A DNA stretch of 64,000 bases from an uncultured Prevotellaceae bacterium (GTDB lineage Bacteria > Bacteroidota > Bacteroidia > Bacteroidales > Bacteroidaceae): assembly GCA_949295905.1 (NCBI GenBank), contig CASFNA010000022.1:62001-126000 (forward strand). The letters are read 5' to 3'. The notes beneath the pieces were generated by a model. That model was not told the origin of the DNA, did not search any database, and saw only the letters and a program-made list of their open reading frames with translations. Positions 8,956 through 17,914 of this stretch are shown piece after piece; position 1 is the first letter of the stretch, and every line of letters begins with the position of its first letter. The position numbers and the translations under genes were made by a program.

Positions 8956-9486
8956 TCAAGCCAGCAAGCCGGCCGCCTCGTCCACCGTGGCGGCCACTTT
9001 TATTATATCGTTCCATTCCCTCCTGACCATTCCCTTGCGCTTAAGGTCGTCGAGAAGAGCCACGAGGCTGTCCCAGAAGCCACCGACATTGAGCAGCAAT
9101 ATGGGCTTGTGGTGGTAGCCTATGGTGGCCGACGCGGCCATGGTGAACACCTCGTCGAGCGTGCCCAGTCCGCCGGGCAGTGCCACGGCGGCGTCACACT
9201 GCGCCATCATCAGCTCCTTGCGGTCGCTCAGGTTGTCGCATGGTATGCACACATCCATGCTCGGGCTGGCCTTGCCGCCGCGCTCTATTATTGTAGGCAC
9301 CACGCCTATGGTCATGCCGCCGGCCTCGCGCACGGCCTTCGCCACGCACTCCATGAGGCCGAGGTTGCACCCTCCGAACACGAGCGTGTGCCCGTTACTG
9401 CCTATCCAGCGGCCCAGTTCTCCGGCCGCCTTGAAGTATGCGGCGTCGATGTCAGAGTTAGCCGAACAGAATACTGCTATTTTCAT
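8956..9486 (-). CDS. LOG family protein (cytokinin-riboside phosphohydrolase-like)
   Basis: I start at MKIAVFCSANSDID (9486), where similarity begins; an upstream start at 9615 would read back into the DUF6377 gene. The 176-residue product has the TIGR00730/LOG signature PGGLGTLDEVF with catalytic Glu112 and the upstream DRKELM motif. Families of this type hydrolyse nucleoside 5'-monophosphates to base plus ribose 5-phosphate and were once misnamed lysine decarboxylases. It lies 52 bp after the stop of the regulator gene on the same strand and could be its last co-transcribed neighbour. Role in this bacterium unknown. Confidence 0.88.
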   Translation of the reverse strand: MKIAVFCSANSDIDAAYFKAAGELGRWIGSNGHTLVFGGCNLGLMECVAKAVREAGGMTIGVVPTIIERGGKASPSMDVCIPCDNLSDRKELMMAQCDAAVALPGGLGTLDEVFTMAASATIGYHHKPILLLNVGGFWDSLVALLDDLKRKGMVRREWNDIIKVAATVDEAAGLLA

Positions 9487-9538
9487 TTTACTTGTATGTT
9501 TTATTGATAAACACGCGCCCTTGGCCTCACGCCGCCGC

Positions 9539-11290
9539 TCACTGCCGCCGCTGCATGCCTGTGGGGCTGGCAGGAGGCTCCATTCCACCTGCTCCGCAGC
9601 TTTTCGGCAGGCCAATCTCCTTGACGTATTCCTCGAAGCGGTCGCGGTCTACGGCCGCGCCGTTCTTTATTCTGGCGCGGTAGTTGTATATGGTGTTGAC
9701 CGAATAGTTAAGGAACTCGGCTATTTTCGAGCTGTCATCGATGCCGAGGCGGATTAGGGCGAAAATCCTTATGCCCACGTTCAGCTTGGAATGGTCGGCC
9801 ACGGCAATGCGGTTTTCGGGCTTAAGCAGGGCGTTGAACTCGTCGACGAACGTAGGGAAGAGGCGTATGAACGTAGAATCGAATATCTCGAACAGCTCAT
9901 CCTGCTCCTTGTCGCGGAAGCCGTGGTTCTTTGTCATGTCGTACAGCTCGGCGTAACGCTTCGCCTTGAGCAATGCCAGCACGTCGCGCCGCATGCGCTC
10001 CATGCGCTCTATGTACGACGAGCACTGGCGCAGGAAGAGGCCGATGTACTTCTCCTTGACGCGGTTGCTCTCGTCAAGTCCGGCCACGGCGGCGTTAAGC
10101 TGCTGGCCGGTTACGGTGAGACGGCGGTTGCTTAAGTCGAGGTCGTGCAAGGCTTTCTGCATCTCGCCGTTGAGCCTTGTCAGCCGCTCGTTGCCCTCTC
10201 TAAGCCCTGCCTGCGCGGTGGCAAGCCTGCGCCGCTGCCTCACCAGGTATGCGGCGAAGCAAAGCACTATGAGCGCGAACACGCTGGCGGCCAGCAACGC
10301 CACATACAGCATGCGGTTGGTAGAGGCCATGTCGGTCTGGTATTTCTTGCTTATGACCGACAGCACGGGCATCACCTGGTAGCTGCGCAGGGCCGTATGG
10401 AACTTTCTCACGCACGCCCCGGCGAAGTCTATGTAGCGGTTGGCGCGCGCATAGTCGCCCGTGGTGTACATATGCTGTGCCAGCTCCCACATCGATGCCT
10501 GGTCGGTCGTGCCGTTGCGTATGTCGGCCAAAGCCGACATTGCCAGCCAGTAGGTCCACTCCGCCTCGTCGCCGAGCATCTTATAGTCAAGGTAACGGTA
10601 AAAGGCTATTACGGCAAACTCCGTGGGCACGTGTCCCTTCAGCCTCATCCACTTCTCGTTGTAGCGCAAAGCTCCGTAATAGTCGCCGGCGGCGTACATC
10701 CTCTTTTCCATGTGTTGCAGGTACAGGGCATCGCCCTCGCCGGTGACGGCGAGCAGCGAATCCCCGTAGGCCGACGACATGGCGGCGTACTTGCGCTTCA
10801 TCGACGGCACGGCGGTGTGCGCCCCTATCCCGGCGTAGAGGTCGCTGCGCGCATGGTAATACAGCGGCAGCCCCACGCTGTCGAGCGACTGTATGTCGAT
10901 GCGGCCGAGAATGACAAGCGCCTCCGCGTACAGCCCCGACATCGAGCACTGGCAGGCCTCCAAGGCCATGCACTTACCGGCCGCTGCCTTGTCGCCGCGC
11001 AAGGCAGCGGTGGCCGCCGCCTGCTCGATGTAGGCCAGCGCAGAGTCGTTTGACAGGCCGCGGTATTCCTCGTACAGGCTGAACTCCAATGCGTAGCGTT
11101 GCGCCAGCCCCGTAGTGCGCGACAGGCGGCCCTTCAGCTCGTCTATGCGTCCCTCGCGCCGCGCGAAGTACGCGTCGGCCCCGACCATGGCCTTGTCAAT
11201 CAGGCGGTAGACCGAGTCTGCCTTCTCCACGGCTGCAACCTGCGCCGCCGCAACCAGCAAGAACAAGATGGCTATTGTGTTTCTAATCAT
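9539..11290 (-). CDS. DUF6377-type membrane-anchored TPR regulator, PUL-associated
   Basis: 583 residues from the ATG at 11290. An in-frame ATG at 11377 lies upstream of the promoter at 11333-11363 and is rejected. A signal/anchor segment (IRNTIAILFLLVAAAQVAA) is followed by a TPR-rich periplasmic part. A transmembrane helix (YVALLAASVFALIVLCFAAY) and a coiled coil follow, then a C-terminal LuxR-like HTH (SSKIAEFLNYSVNTIYNYRAR). This matches Bacteroidetes DUF6377 regulators that sense across the inner membrane. It lies downstream of the susCD-GH3 genes on the same strand, so it likely regulates that locus (inference). Confidence 0.82.
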   Translation of the reverse strand: MIRNTIAILFLLVAAAQVAAVEKADSVYRLIDKAMVGADAYFARREGRIDELKGRLSRTTGLAQRYALEFSLYEEYRGLSNDSALAYIEQAAATAALRGDKAAAGKCMALEACQCSMSGLYAEALVILGRIDIQSLDSVGLPLYYHARSDLYAGIGAHTAVPSMKRKYAAMSSAYGDSLLAVTGEGDALYLQHMEKRMYAAGDYYGALRYNEKWMRLKGHVPTEFAVIAFYRYLDYKMLGDEAEWTYWLAMSALADIRNGTTDQASMWELAQHMYTTGDYARANRYIDFAGACVRKFHTALRSYQVMPVLSVISKKYQTDMASTNRMLYVALLAASVFALIVLCFAAYLVRQRRRLATAQAGLREGNERLTRLNGEMQKALHDLDLSNRRLTVTGQQLNAAVAGLDESNRVKEKYIGLFLRQCSSYIERMERMRRDVLALLKAKRYAELYDMTKNHGFRDKEQDELFEIFDSTFIRLFPTFVDEFNALLKPENRIAVADHSKLNVGIRIFALIRLGIDDSSKIAEFLNYSVNTIYNYRARIKNGAAVDRDRFEEYVKEIGLPKSCGAGGMEPPASPTGMQRRQ

Positions 11291-11332
11291 ATGCGTTAGA
11301 GGCATGGCCTTGCCGCAAAATGGCCGGCCATG

Positions 11333-11363
11333 CAAATTTAAGACAATATCGTGAGAATACAAA
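11333..11363 (-). promoter_or_regulatory. Promoter of the DUF6377 regulator
   Basis: Minus strand: TTTG (11360-11363), 19 bp, TAAATTTG (11333-11340). Consensus Bacteroidetes promoter; it fixes the translation start at 11290 rather than 11377. Confidence 0.8.
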
Positions 11364-11419
11364 ATTATGGCAAACATTTCTTGACATACGGCACCTCCGC
11401 CGGGCCTAGCACGGCCGGG

Positions 11420-11513
11420 CGGCTTTCAACATGCGGCCTTTTACAGTGCAAAAGGCCGCAAACCGCACGACAAAAGGCCGTCAATCGCAGTACGATTGAC
11501 GGCCTTTTGCAAA
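11420..11513. repeat. Family A stem-loop cluster (A2)
   Basis: Two stem-loops just after the GH3 gene that ends at 11545. The second has perfect 17-bp arms, CAAAAGGCCGTCAATCG (11471-11487) and 11493-11509, around a 5-nt loop. Placed to terminate the minus-strand GH3 transcript. Confidence 0.85.
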
Positions 11514-11544
11514 GCGCTGGCCGCCAGGCCGTTGCGCCGACGGG

Positions 11545-13806
11545 TCATTCGGCCGTTATGGTAACCGTCTGAAGCGTGCTGCTGTCGTGGCCGAGCATGA
11601 CGGTGAACTCGCCCGGCTCGAACACTTCTTCGCCCTCGGCGTTATAGTATGACAGTTCTTTCTCCGTGATGTCAAACGTCACTTCCTTGCTCTCGCCCGC
11701 CTTCAGGTTCACGCGGCTGAAGCCCTTTAGCTCCTTGTTGGGACGCGATATCGACGCCACGCAGTCGTGCACGTAGAGCTGCACCACCTCGCAAGCATCC
11801 ATCTTGCCCGTGTTGGTCACTGTGACCGAAGCCTTGAACGTGCGCCCCGAGCCTGTTACCGTGGGCTTGCCGTAGCTGAACGTGGTGTACGACAGGCCGT
11901 AGCCGAAGGGGTACAGCGGACCGCTTATGCAGTCGAGCCAGTTGGCGGAGAACTTGTGGAACTCCTTTGTGCCGTCGGGCAGCGGCCTTCCGCTGGTAAG
12001 GTAGTTGTAATACATTGGCAGCTGGCCGGTAGTGCGCGGGAAGGAAGTGGTAAGCCGGCCGCTCGGTGCCACATCGCCGAAGAGCACGTCGCAGATGGCG
12101 TCGGCCGCCTCGCTGCCTCCGAACCACACGTTGATGATTGCATCGACGTTCTCCTGCTCCCATTCGAGCACCGTGGGACGGCCCGAGAAGTTGAGCATCA
12201 CCACCGGCTTGCCCGTCTTCACCAGCTCGGCGAGCAGCTCGCGCTGCACGTCGGGCAGGCGCAAGTCGCTGCGGCTGGAGCTTTCGCCTGACATGTCGGC
12301 GCACTCGCCCATGGCGCACACTATGACATCGGCCTGCATCGCCACCTTAAGGGCTTCTGCTTTAAGCTGCGCGTCGTCGCCGCGCCTTATGGCCTTGCCC
12401 GACTCTGCGGCACGCTGGCGCGCCAAGTCGGCCATCAGGTTGCACCCCTGGGCGTACAGCAGCTCGGCCTTTCCCTTCAATGCGCGCTCGAATCCCTCCT
12501 TCAGCGTGGAATACTTTTCGGGCGTATAGGCCACACACCATGTTCCGGCAATGTTGTCCCTGGTGTCGGCCAGCGGCCCTATGAGGGCTATTTTGCCCTG
12601 CTTCTTCAGCGGCAGCATGTTGTCCCGGTTCTTCAGCAGCACGAAGGTCTCGGCCGCTATGCGGCGTGCCGCGGCGCGGTTTTCGGCGGTGAATATGTCG
12701 GTAGAGCGTCGCTTGGGGTCGCAATACTTGTAAGGGTCTTTGAAGAGGCCCAGCTTGTACTTGGCCTCGAGCACCCGGCGGCAGGCCGCATCGACGGCCT
12801 CAAGGCTCACGGTGCCGTCCTTCACCGACTGCTCCAGCGTCGAGATGAAGCCCGTAGCGCACATGTCCATGTCGGTACCGGCGTTGAGCGCCAGGGCCGA
12901 AGCGTGCTTGAGGTCGCCCCCGACACCGTGCGACGTCATCTCGCCAATCGAGCCGTAGTCGGTCGCCACGAAGCCGTCAAACTTCCACATCTTGCGCAGC
13001 ACGTCGTCAAGAAGCCACTTGTTGGCCGTGGCCGGAATGCCGTCAACGATGTTGAACGACGACATCACGCTGCCTGCACCTTCCTCGACGGCGGCGCGGT
13101 AAGGCGGAAAATACTGGTTGAACATGCGCAGGCGGCTCATGTCTACGGTGTTGTAGTCAAGCCCGGCCTCAACCGCGCCGTACAGCGCAAAGTGCTTCAT
13201 GCAGGCCATCACGTTCTCGCGGCTCGAGTAGTCGCCCTGGTATCCGCGTATCATGGCCCTGGCCAGCTGCGCGCCGAGGTACGGGTCTTCGCCGTTGCCT
13301 TCGGCAATGCGCCCCCAGCGGGCGTCCACGCAGATGTCAACCATCGGGCTGAACACCCAGTTCACGCCGTCGGCCGAAGCCTCCTTGGCGGCTATGCGCG
13401 CCGCCTCTTCCACCGCATCCACGTCCCATGAGCACGAGAGTGCGAGCGGTATGGGGAATATGGTCTCGTAACCGTGGATTACGTCCATGCCGACAAGCAG
13501 CGGAATGCCCAGCCGGCTCTGCTCCACGGCAATCTTCTGCATCTCCTTTACCTTCTCAACTCCCTTCAGGTTGAACACTCCACCCATGCCTCCGGCCCTG
13601 ATGATGCCGGCCACCTGGGTGTTCTGCGCCTGGCCGGTGGTTATGTCGCCGGCCACCTGAAGGTTGAGCTGTCCTATCTTTTCACTGAGCGTCATGCGCG
13701 ACATCAGGTCGTCGACAAACTCGTCCATGCCCTCGGTCTGCGCCGTTCCGTGCAGCGTGAACACGCACGCCGCCACAGCCGCCACTGTCTTTCCTAATAT
13801 TCTCAT
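11545..13806 (-). CDS. bglX: GH3 beta-glucosidase, BglX-like
   Basis: 753 residues with a signal peptide (RILGKTVAAVAACVFTLHGTAQ), then the GH3 (beta/alpha)8 domain, the alpha/beta sandwich and a C-terminal FnIII-like domain. The nucleophile aspartate is in GFVATDYGSIGEM, where Tyr replaces the more common Trp of SDW. The acid/base region GECADMSGESSSRSDLRLP has the usual GE...GESxSR pattern. The order and size match periplasmic BglX, which removes terminal beta-linked glucose. It starts only 7 bp after the stop of the upstream GH3 gene, so the two are surely co-transcribed. In the context of susCD it would finish breakdown of imported oligosaccharides. Confidence 0.9.
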   Translation of the reverse strand: MRILGKTVAAVAACVFTLHGTAQTEGMDEFVDDLMSRMTLSEKIGQLNLQVAGDITTGQAQNTQVAGIIRAGGMGGVFNLKGVEKVKEMQKIAVEQSRLGIPLLVGMDVIHGYETIFPIPLALSCSWDVDAVEEAARIAAKEASADGVNWVFSPMVDICVDARWGRIAEGNGEDPYLGAQLARAMIRGYQGDYSSRENVMACMKHFALYGAVEAGLDYNTVDMSRLRMFNQYFPPYRAAVEEGAGSVMSSFNIVDGIPATANKWLLDDVLRKMWKFDGFVATDYGSIGEMTSHGVGGDLKHASALALNAGTDMDMCATGFISTLEQSVKDGTVSLEAVDAACRRVLEAKYKLGLFKDPYKYCDPKRRSTDIFTAENRAAARRIAAETFVLLKNRDNMLPLKKQGKIALIGPLADTRDNIAGTWCVAYTPEKYSTLKEGFERALKGKAELLYAQGCNLMADLARQRAAESGKAIRRGDDAQLKAEALKVAMQADVIVCAMGECADMSGESSSRSDLRLPDVQRELLAELVKTGKPVVMLNFSGRPTVLEWEQENVDAIINVWFGGSEAADAICDVLFGDVAPSGRLTTSFPRTTGQLPMYYNYLTSGRPLPDGTKEFHKFSANWLDCISGPLYPFGYGLSYTTFSYGKPTVTGSGRTFKASVTVTNTGKMDACEVVQLYVHDCVASISRPNKELKGFSRVNLKAGESKEVTFDITEKELSYYNAEGEEVFEPGEFTVMLGHDSSTLQTVTITAE

Positions 13807-13813
13807 GTTTCTT

Positions 13814-16045
13814 TTATTTTAGCTTAAACTTTACTTTTTGTGTAATGTTGTCCGACGAATTGCCTATCAGGGCCTCAAACTCGCCCGGCTCTGCCGTCCA
13901 CCGCTGCGCCTTGTCGTCGTAGAAGCTGAGGGCGTCGAGGCCGAGCGTGAGACTCACCTGGCGCGTCTCGCCCGGCGCGAGGCTTACTTTCTTGAAGGCC
14001 TTGAGCTCCTTGTACGGACGGACAAGCGACGACTCGCAGTCGCGCACGTACAGTTGCACCACCTCTGCGCCTGCCCTCTCGCCCGTGTTTGTCACGTCGA
14101 GGGTGAACGTTATGCTGTCGCCCTGCGCCACGTCGGCCTTGTCCGCAGTGGCCTTGCCCAGCTTGAAGGTGGTGTAGCTAAGGCCGTGGCCGAAGGCGAA
14201 CACGGGCTTCACGCCCTCCTTGTCAACCCAGCGGTAGCCGAGGAAGATGCCTTCCTTATACTCTTCGTCTATGATTTTCTTGCCGTCGCGCCACGTTCCG
14301 GGGTACGTGCCGAGCTTGTGCGCGGGATAGTCGTCGAGCTTGGCCAGCCACGAATAGGGCAGCTTGCCCGACGGGTTGACGCGCCCTGTGAGCACGTCGG
14401 CCAACGCGTCGCCTGCGATAGAGCCGAGGAACCAGCCCTGCACGATGGCGTTGACCTTGCCGACCCACGGCATCGCCACGGGATTGCCCGATATGTTGAC
14501 GTACACGAAGTTGGCGTTGGCCTTGGCAAGAGCCTCGACCAGGCGGTCCTGGCCGTACGGCAGGCCGTAGTCCAGGCGGTCGTTGCCCTCGGAGTCCTGA
14601 TGGTTGCCCTTGTTGAGGCCGCCGAACATTATTACGTAGTCGGCCTTGCGCGCCTTCTCCACGGCCTCGGCCAGCAGCTCGTCGGGCGTGCGCAGGTCGT
14701 AAAGGCTCTGCTTGGCTACCACGCCGTCGCAGTTGCCGGTGGTGTCGCCGACGTATCCGCGGGCGTACTCCACCTTTATTTTACCGCCCAGGGCGCGGCG
14801 CAGGCCGTCGAGCGGCAGCACCTCACGCTGCGCCTTGAGCGACGAGCTGCCTCCGCCTACGGTCATCATCTTGATGGCGTTCTCGCCAACCACGAGCACG
14901 GTGCGCGCCTCCGTGGTGTCGATGGGCAGCACTCCGCCCTTGTTCTTGAGCAGCACTATGCCGTCTCCGGCCACCTGCCGCGCCGTGGCGTAGTGCGCCT
15001 CGGAGTTCATCGAGCCGAATCCGCGGCTGCGGTTCATCGACGTGCGGAAGAAGAGGCGGAGCACACGGCGCACCTTGTCGTCGAGTTCCTTGGTGGTATA
15101 TTCGCCCTTTCGGAGCAGCTCGAGGTACGGACGCGCCATGAAGTAGTTGTCGTATGCGTTCGACACGCCGAAGGTGAGGCCGTCAGTCCATGTGCCGAAC
15201 TCCATGTCGAGCCCGTTCTCTATGGCCTGGCGCGTGTCGTGCGTGCCGCCCCAGTCGGACACTACCACGCCGTCGTACCCCCACTCGTCCTTCAGTATGT
15301 CGACGAGCAGCCGCCGGTTATGGCAATTGTGTTGGTTGTTGTACAGGTTGTAAGAGCCCATTATGCCCCATGTGCCGCCCTCCTGCACGGCGGCGCGGAA
15401 GGCCGGGAGGTAGATTTCGCGCAGCGCACGGTCGCCGACGATGACGTTTACCTGGTGGCGGTACACCTCGTCGTTGTTCAGCGCGTAGTGCTTAACGCAC
15501 GCGGCGACGCCGTTCGACTGCAGTCCGCGGATGTAAGGCACGACCATGCGCGACGCCAGCAGCGGGTCTTCGCCCATGTACTCGAAGTTGCGTCCGCCCA
15601 GCGGCGTGCGCAGCATGTTGACGCCGGGGCCCAGGAGCATGTCCTTGCCGCGGTAGAGGGCTTCCTCGCCGAGCGCCTTGCCGTAGGCGAGAGCCGTCTG
15701 CGGATTCCACGTTGCGGCGAGACACGTCAGCGCGGGGAAGGCCACGCACGAGTCGTTGGTCTGCCCGGCCTGCACCCATTCGTCCCAAAGCACGTCGGGG
15801 CGCACGCCGTGAGGCCCGTCGTCGGTCCAGAACTGGGGTATGCCCAGGCGCGCCACGCCGGGCGAGCTGAACTTGCTTTGGGCGTGGATTACGGCGATTT
15901 TCTCCTCCGTAGTCATCCGCCCGAGTGCGTCTTCGACGCGCTGCTCTATTGGTTTTGTGTCGTCAAGATACACGGGCAGTGCCTGCCCCCACGAAGCCGA
16001 GGCCGCGCACACGGCGAAAACGGCTGTTGTCAGAATTGTCTTCAT
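13814..16045 (-). CDS. GH3 glycoside hydrolase, secreted
   Basis: 743 residues with a signal peptide (KTILTTAVFAVCAASASWGQA). The nucleophile is in GVVVSDWGGTHDT, the canonical GH3 SDW motif; the likely acid/base lies in NHQDSEGNDRLDYGLP. The C-terminal FnIII-like domain begins near FAFGHGLSYTTFKLG. It differs from the second GH3 in subtype, so the pair may attack different linkages such as beta-glucoside and beta-xyloside. A -7 box at 16080-16087 and a family A cluster separate it from susD, suggesting its own transcription start, with bglX following in the same unit. Confidence 0.9.
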   Translation of the reverse strand: MKTILTTAVFAVCAASASWGQALPVYLDDTKPIEQRVEDALGRMTTEEKIAVIHAQSKFSSPGVARLGIPQFWTDDGPHGVRPDVLWDEWVQAGQTNDSCVAFPALTCLAATWNPQTALAYGKALGEEALYRGKDMLLGPGVNMLRTPLGGRNFEYMGEDPLLASRMVVPYIRGLQSNGVAACVKHYALNNDEVYRHQVNVIVGDRALREIYLPAFRAAVQEGGTWGIMGSYNLYNNQHNCHNRRLLVDILKDEWGYDGVVVSDWGGTHDTRQAIENGLDMEFGTWTDGLTFGVSNAYDNYFMARPYLELLRKGEYTTKELDDKVRRVLRLFFRTSMNRSRGFGSMNSEAHYATARQVAGDGIVLLKNKGGVLPIDTTEARTVLVVGENAIKMMTVGGGSSSLKAQREVLPLDGLRRALGGKIKVEYARGYVGDTTGNCDGVVAKQSLYDLRTPDELLAEAVEKARKADYVIMFGGLNKGNHQDSEGNDRLDYGLPYGQDRLVEALAKANANFVYVNISGNPVAMPWVGKVNAIVQGWFLGSIAGDALADVLTGRVNPSGKLPYSWLAKLDDYPAHKLGTYPGTWRDGKKIIDEEYKEGIFLGYRWVDKEGVKPVFAFGHGLSYTTFKLGKATADKADVAQGDSITFTLDVTNTGERAGAEVVQLYVRDCESSLVRPYKELKAFKKVSLAPGETRQVSLTLGLDALSFYDDKAQRWTAEPGEFEALIGNSSDNITQKVKFKLK

Positions 16046-16079
16046 ATGTCAGTATTTGTAAGATTGTGCTTCCATCGCA

Positions 16080-16087
16080 CAAATTTA
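16080..16087 (-). promoter_or_regulatory. -7 box for the GH3 pair
   Basis: TAAATTTG on the minus strand, 34 bp before the ATG at 16045. No consensus -33 TTTG is found at the right distance. Confidence 0.45.
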
Positions 16088-16135
16088 CGATATTTTATTT
16101 GTACCGCGAAACCTAACATCGACAAATGTCTCTGT

Positions 16136-16231
16136 AGAAAGGCTTTTGCAAAAGACGGCCAATGAGCGTGCCGTTTGCCGTCTTTTACAGTGTGAAAGGC
16201 CGCAAACGGCAAGCCGAAAGACGGCCTTTCA
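16136..16231. repeat. Family A stem-loop cluster (A3)
   Basis: Degenerate double stem-loop (CTTTTGCAAAAG; then GCCGTTTGCCGTCTTTTAC facing GTGAAAGGCCGCAAACGGC) between the susD stop and the GH3 start. It could separate transcription of susCD from the GH3 pair. Confidence 0.75.
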
Positions 16232-16318
16232 CTTGATGAAGCAGACATCACCGCTATCCCAGCGGCAAATTCACAGGCTGGCGACAGCTGCCATACAGGC
16301 GCTGGCTGCGCGCCGCAA

Positions 16319-17866
16319 TCAATAATCGTTCTGCGTGAGCGTGCCCTGTGCGGCGTCCATTTCAGACTGCGGTATGGGCAGGTACTTCTTCGACTCGCTC
16401 CAGGTGTTGGTGCGGTAGCCGTACTTGTCAGGCACGAGTGTGGCAGCGGCCTTGCCCGTACGCACCAGGTCCCAGTAACGCTTGCCCTCGCCCACGAACT
16501 CGAGGCGGCGCTCCTGCACGATGTTGTCTATCGTCGGGGCCACGTCGTCGGTAAGTCCGGCGCGGTGGTGCACCTCGTTAAGGTAGCGGCCGGCCTCACC
16601 CGTGTCGCCTCCCGTGCGCACAATCAGCTCGGCGGCGTTGAGCAGCGTCTCGGCGTAACGGTACACGCGCAGGTTGTTGTTGAAGTTAAGGTCGTCGTCG
16701 GCAGACTGGTCCTTGTTGTTCTCGGACTTGCCGATGTACTTGCCGAGGAAGTAGCCCGTGTCCTGGTAGCGGTGCTCGTAGGTGCCGTGGGCGTTGGCGT
16801 CGAAGCATGTGACATCGCGGCGCGTGTCGCCCTCGGCATACATCTGGTAAGCCTCCGTGCGCACGGGGCCGAATCCCCAGCCGTTGACAACGCCGCAGTC
16901 GTCGCCCGGATTGGGCGCCCATGCGCTCGGGCTGATTAGGCGCGGCAGCACCGTGCCGCCAGCCACGAGCGGCGTGTCCCACGAGCGCATGGCGTTGTCG
17001 TCCTTGTAGTTAACCTCGAAAATCGACTCCTTGCCCCACTCGCCGCTCTCCTCGAAGATGTCGGCGTAGCTGTCAAGCAGGCCGTAGTCAGGGTCGTCTA
17101 TTATCTCCCTCATATATCCAAGCGCCTTCGAGTATCGGCTCTCGTCGTTCTGGTACATCACCATCTCGGCGTAGAGCATGTAAGCCATGGCCTGCGACAC
17201 CTTGCCCACGTTGTACTCCGAGGCCGTGTCTTCCCACCTCATTGGCAGCACCGCGGTGCCGATTACGTCCTCAAGGTCGGTTATAACGGCCTCGTACACG
17301 TCGTCGGCCTTCTTCTGCTCGGCAAGGTAAGGCATACCGAGATTCTCCATGTAGAAGGGTATGTTGCCCCAGAACTTCCACAGGTTGCAGTAGTAGTATG
17401 CGCGGAGCACACGCGCCTGGGCGGCCCAGAGGGCGCTCTTTTCCGCGCTGATGTTGTCGGCGGCCCACCCGAGATATGTCAGCACGTCGTTGCAACGCTT
17501 CACTCCGCTGTACTCGTCGCTCCAGAGTCCTGTCATGCAGTTCTCCGGATTGGCCTCATAGTTCATCATGAGGTGCATGTACTGGTTGTCGTTGCGGCTG
17601 GCTCCGCCCGGCCAGATGTCGTCGGCCATGACGTCGCTCATCAGGTTGACGGCGTTGTACTGCGCACCGTCCCAGTCGGGCCAGTGCAGCGGGTCGTAGG
17701 CGGCTATGAGCGCCTCGTACACATGGTCCTCTGTGGTAAAGTATTCCTCTATCGGTGTTTGCGTGGGCGGAGTGACATCGAGGAAGTCGTCGCTGCATGA
17801 CATCAGCGCCACCGACGCCGCCAGCGCGAAGCCGGCGAATATGTTGATTGTCTTCATTGCTTTCAT
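16319..17866 (-). CDS. susD: SusD/RagB family glycan-binding lipoprotein
   Basis: About 515 residues from the ATG at 17866; a start 30 bp upstream is also in frame. The N-terminus is a lipoprotein signal (INIFAGFALAASVALMSC), then the SusD start SDDFLDVTPPTQTPIEEYF. The TPR-containing core and C-terminal RagB signature (LNEVHHRAG, RRLEFVGEGKRYWDLVRTGKA, YLPIPQSEM) are typical. SusD proteins are outer-membrane lipoproteins that cap the SusC barrel and bind the glycan. The gene follows susC after 48 bp in the same direction. No separate surface glycan-binding protein gene follows. Confidence 0.95.
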   Translation of the reverse strand: MKAMKTINIFAGFALAASVALMSCSDDFLDVTPPTQTPIEEYFTTEDHVYEALIAAYDPLHWPDWDGAQYNAVNLMSDVMADDIWPGGASRNDNQYMHLMMNYEANPENCMTGLWSDEYSGVKRCNDVLTYLGWAADNISAEKSALWAAQARVLRAYYYCNLWKFWGNIPFYMENLGMPYLAEQKKADDVYEAVITDLEDVIGTAVLPMRWEDTASEYNVGKVSQAMAYMLYAEMVMYQNDESRYSKALGYMREIIDDPDYGLLDSYADIFEESGEWGKESIFEVNYKDDNAMRSWDTPLVAGGTVLPRLISPSAWAPNPGDDCGVVNGWGFGPVRTEAYQMYAEGDTRRDVTCFDANAHGTYEHRYQDTGYFLGKYIGKSENNKDQSADDDLNFNNNLRVYRYAETLLNAAELIVRTGGDTGEAGRYLNEVHHRAGLTDDVAPTIDNIVQERRLEFVGEGKRYWDLVRTGKAAATLVPDKYGYRTNTWSESKKYLPIPQSEMDAAQGTLTQNDY

Positions 17867-17914
17867 TGTTGATTGTTGTTTGAGATGCGGGCGCACCCCG
17901 CACCGTCGCTACTT

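Noticed and set aside
11291-11377. Longer N-terminus for the DUF6377 regulator
   Set aside because: The consensus promoter at 11333-11363 lies inside it, so it cannot be translated from that transcript.
13838-16165. 775-codon open frame antisense to the GH3 gene
   Set aside because: It is the complement of a well-supported GH3 gene in a GC-rich genome, has no family similarity and is made of V/H/R/A-rich low-information sequence.
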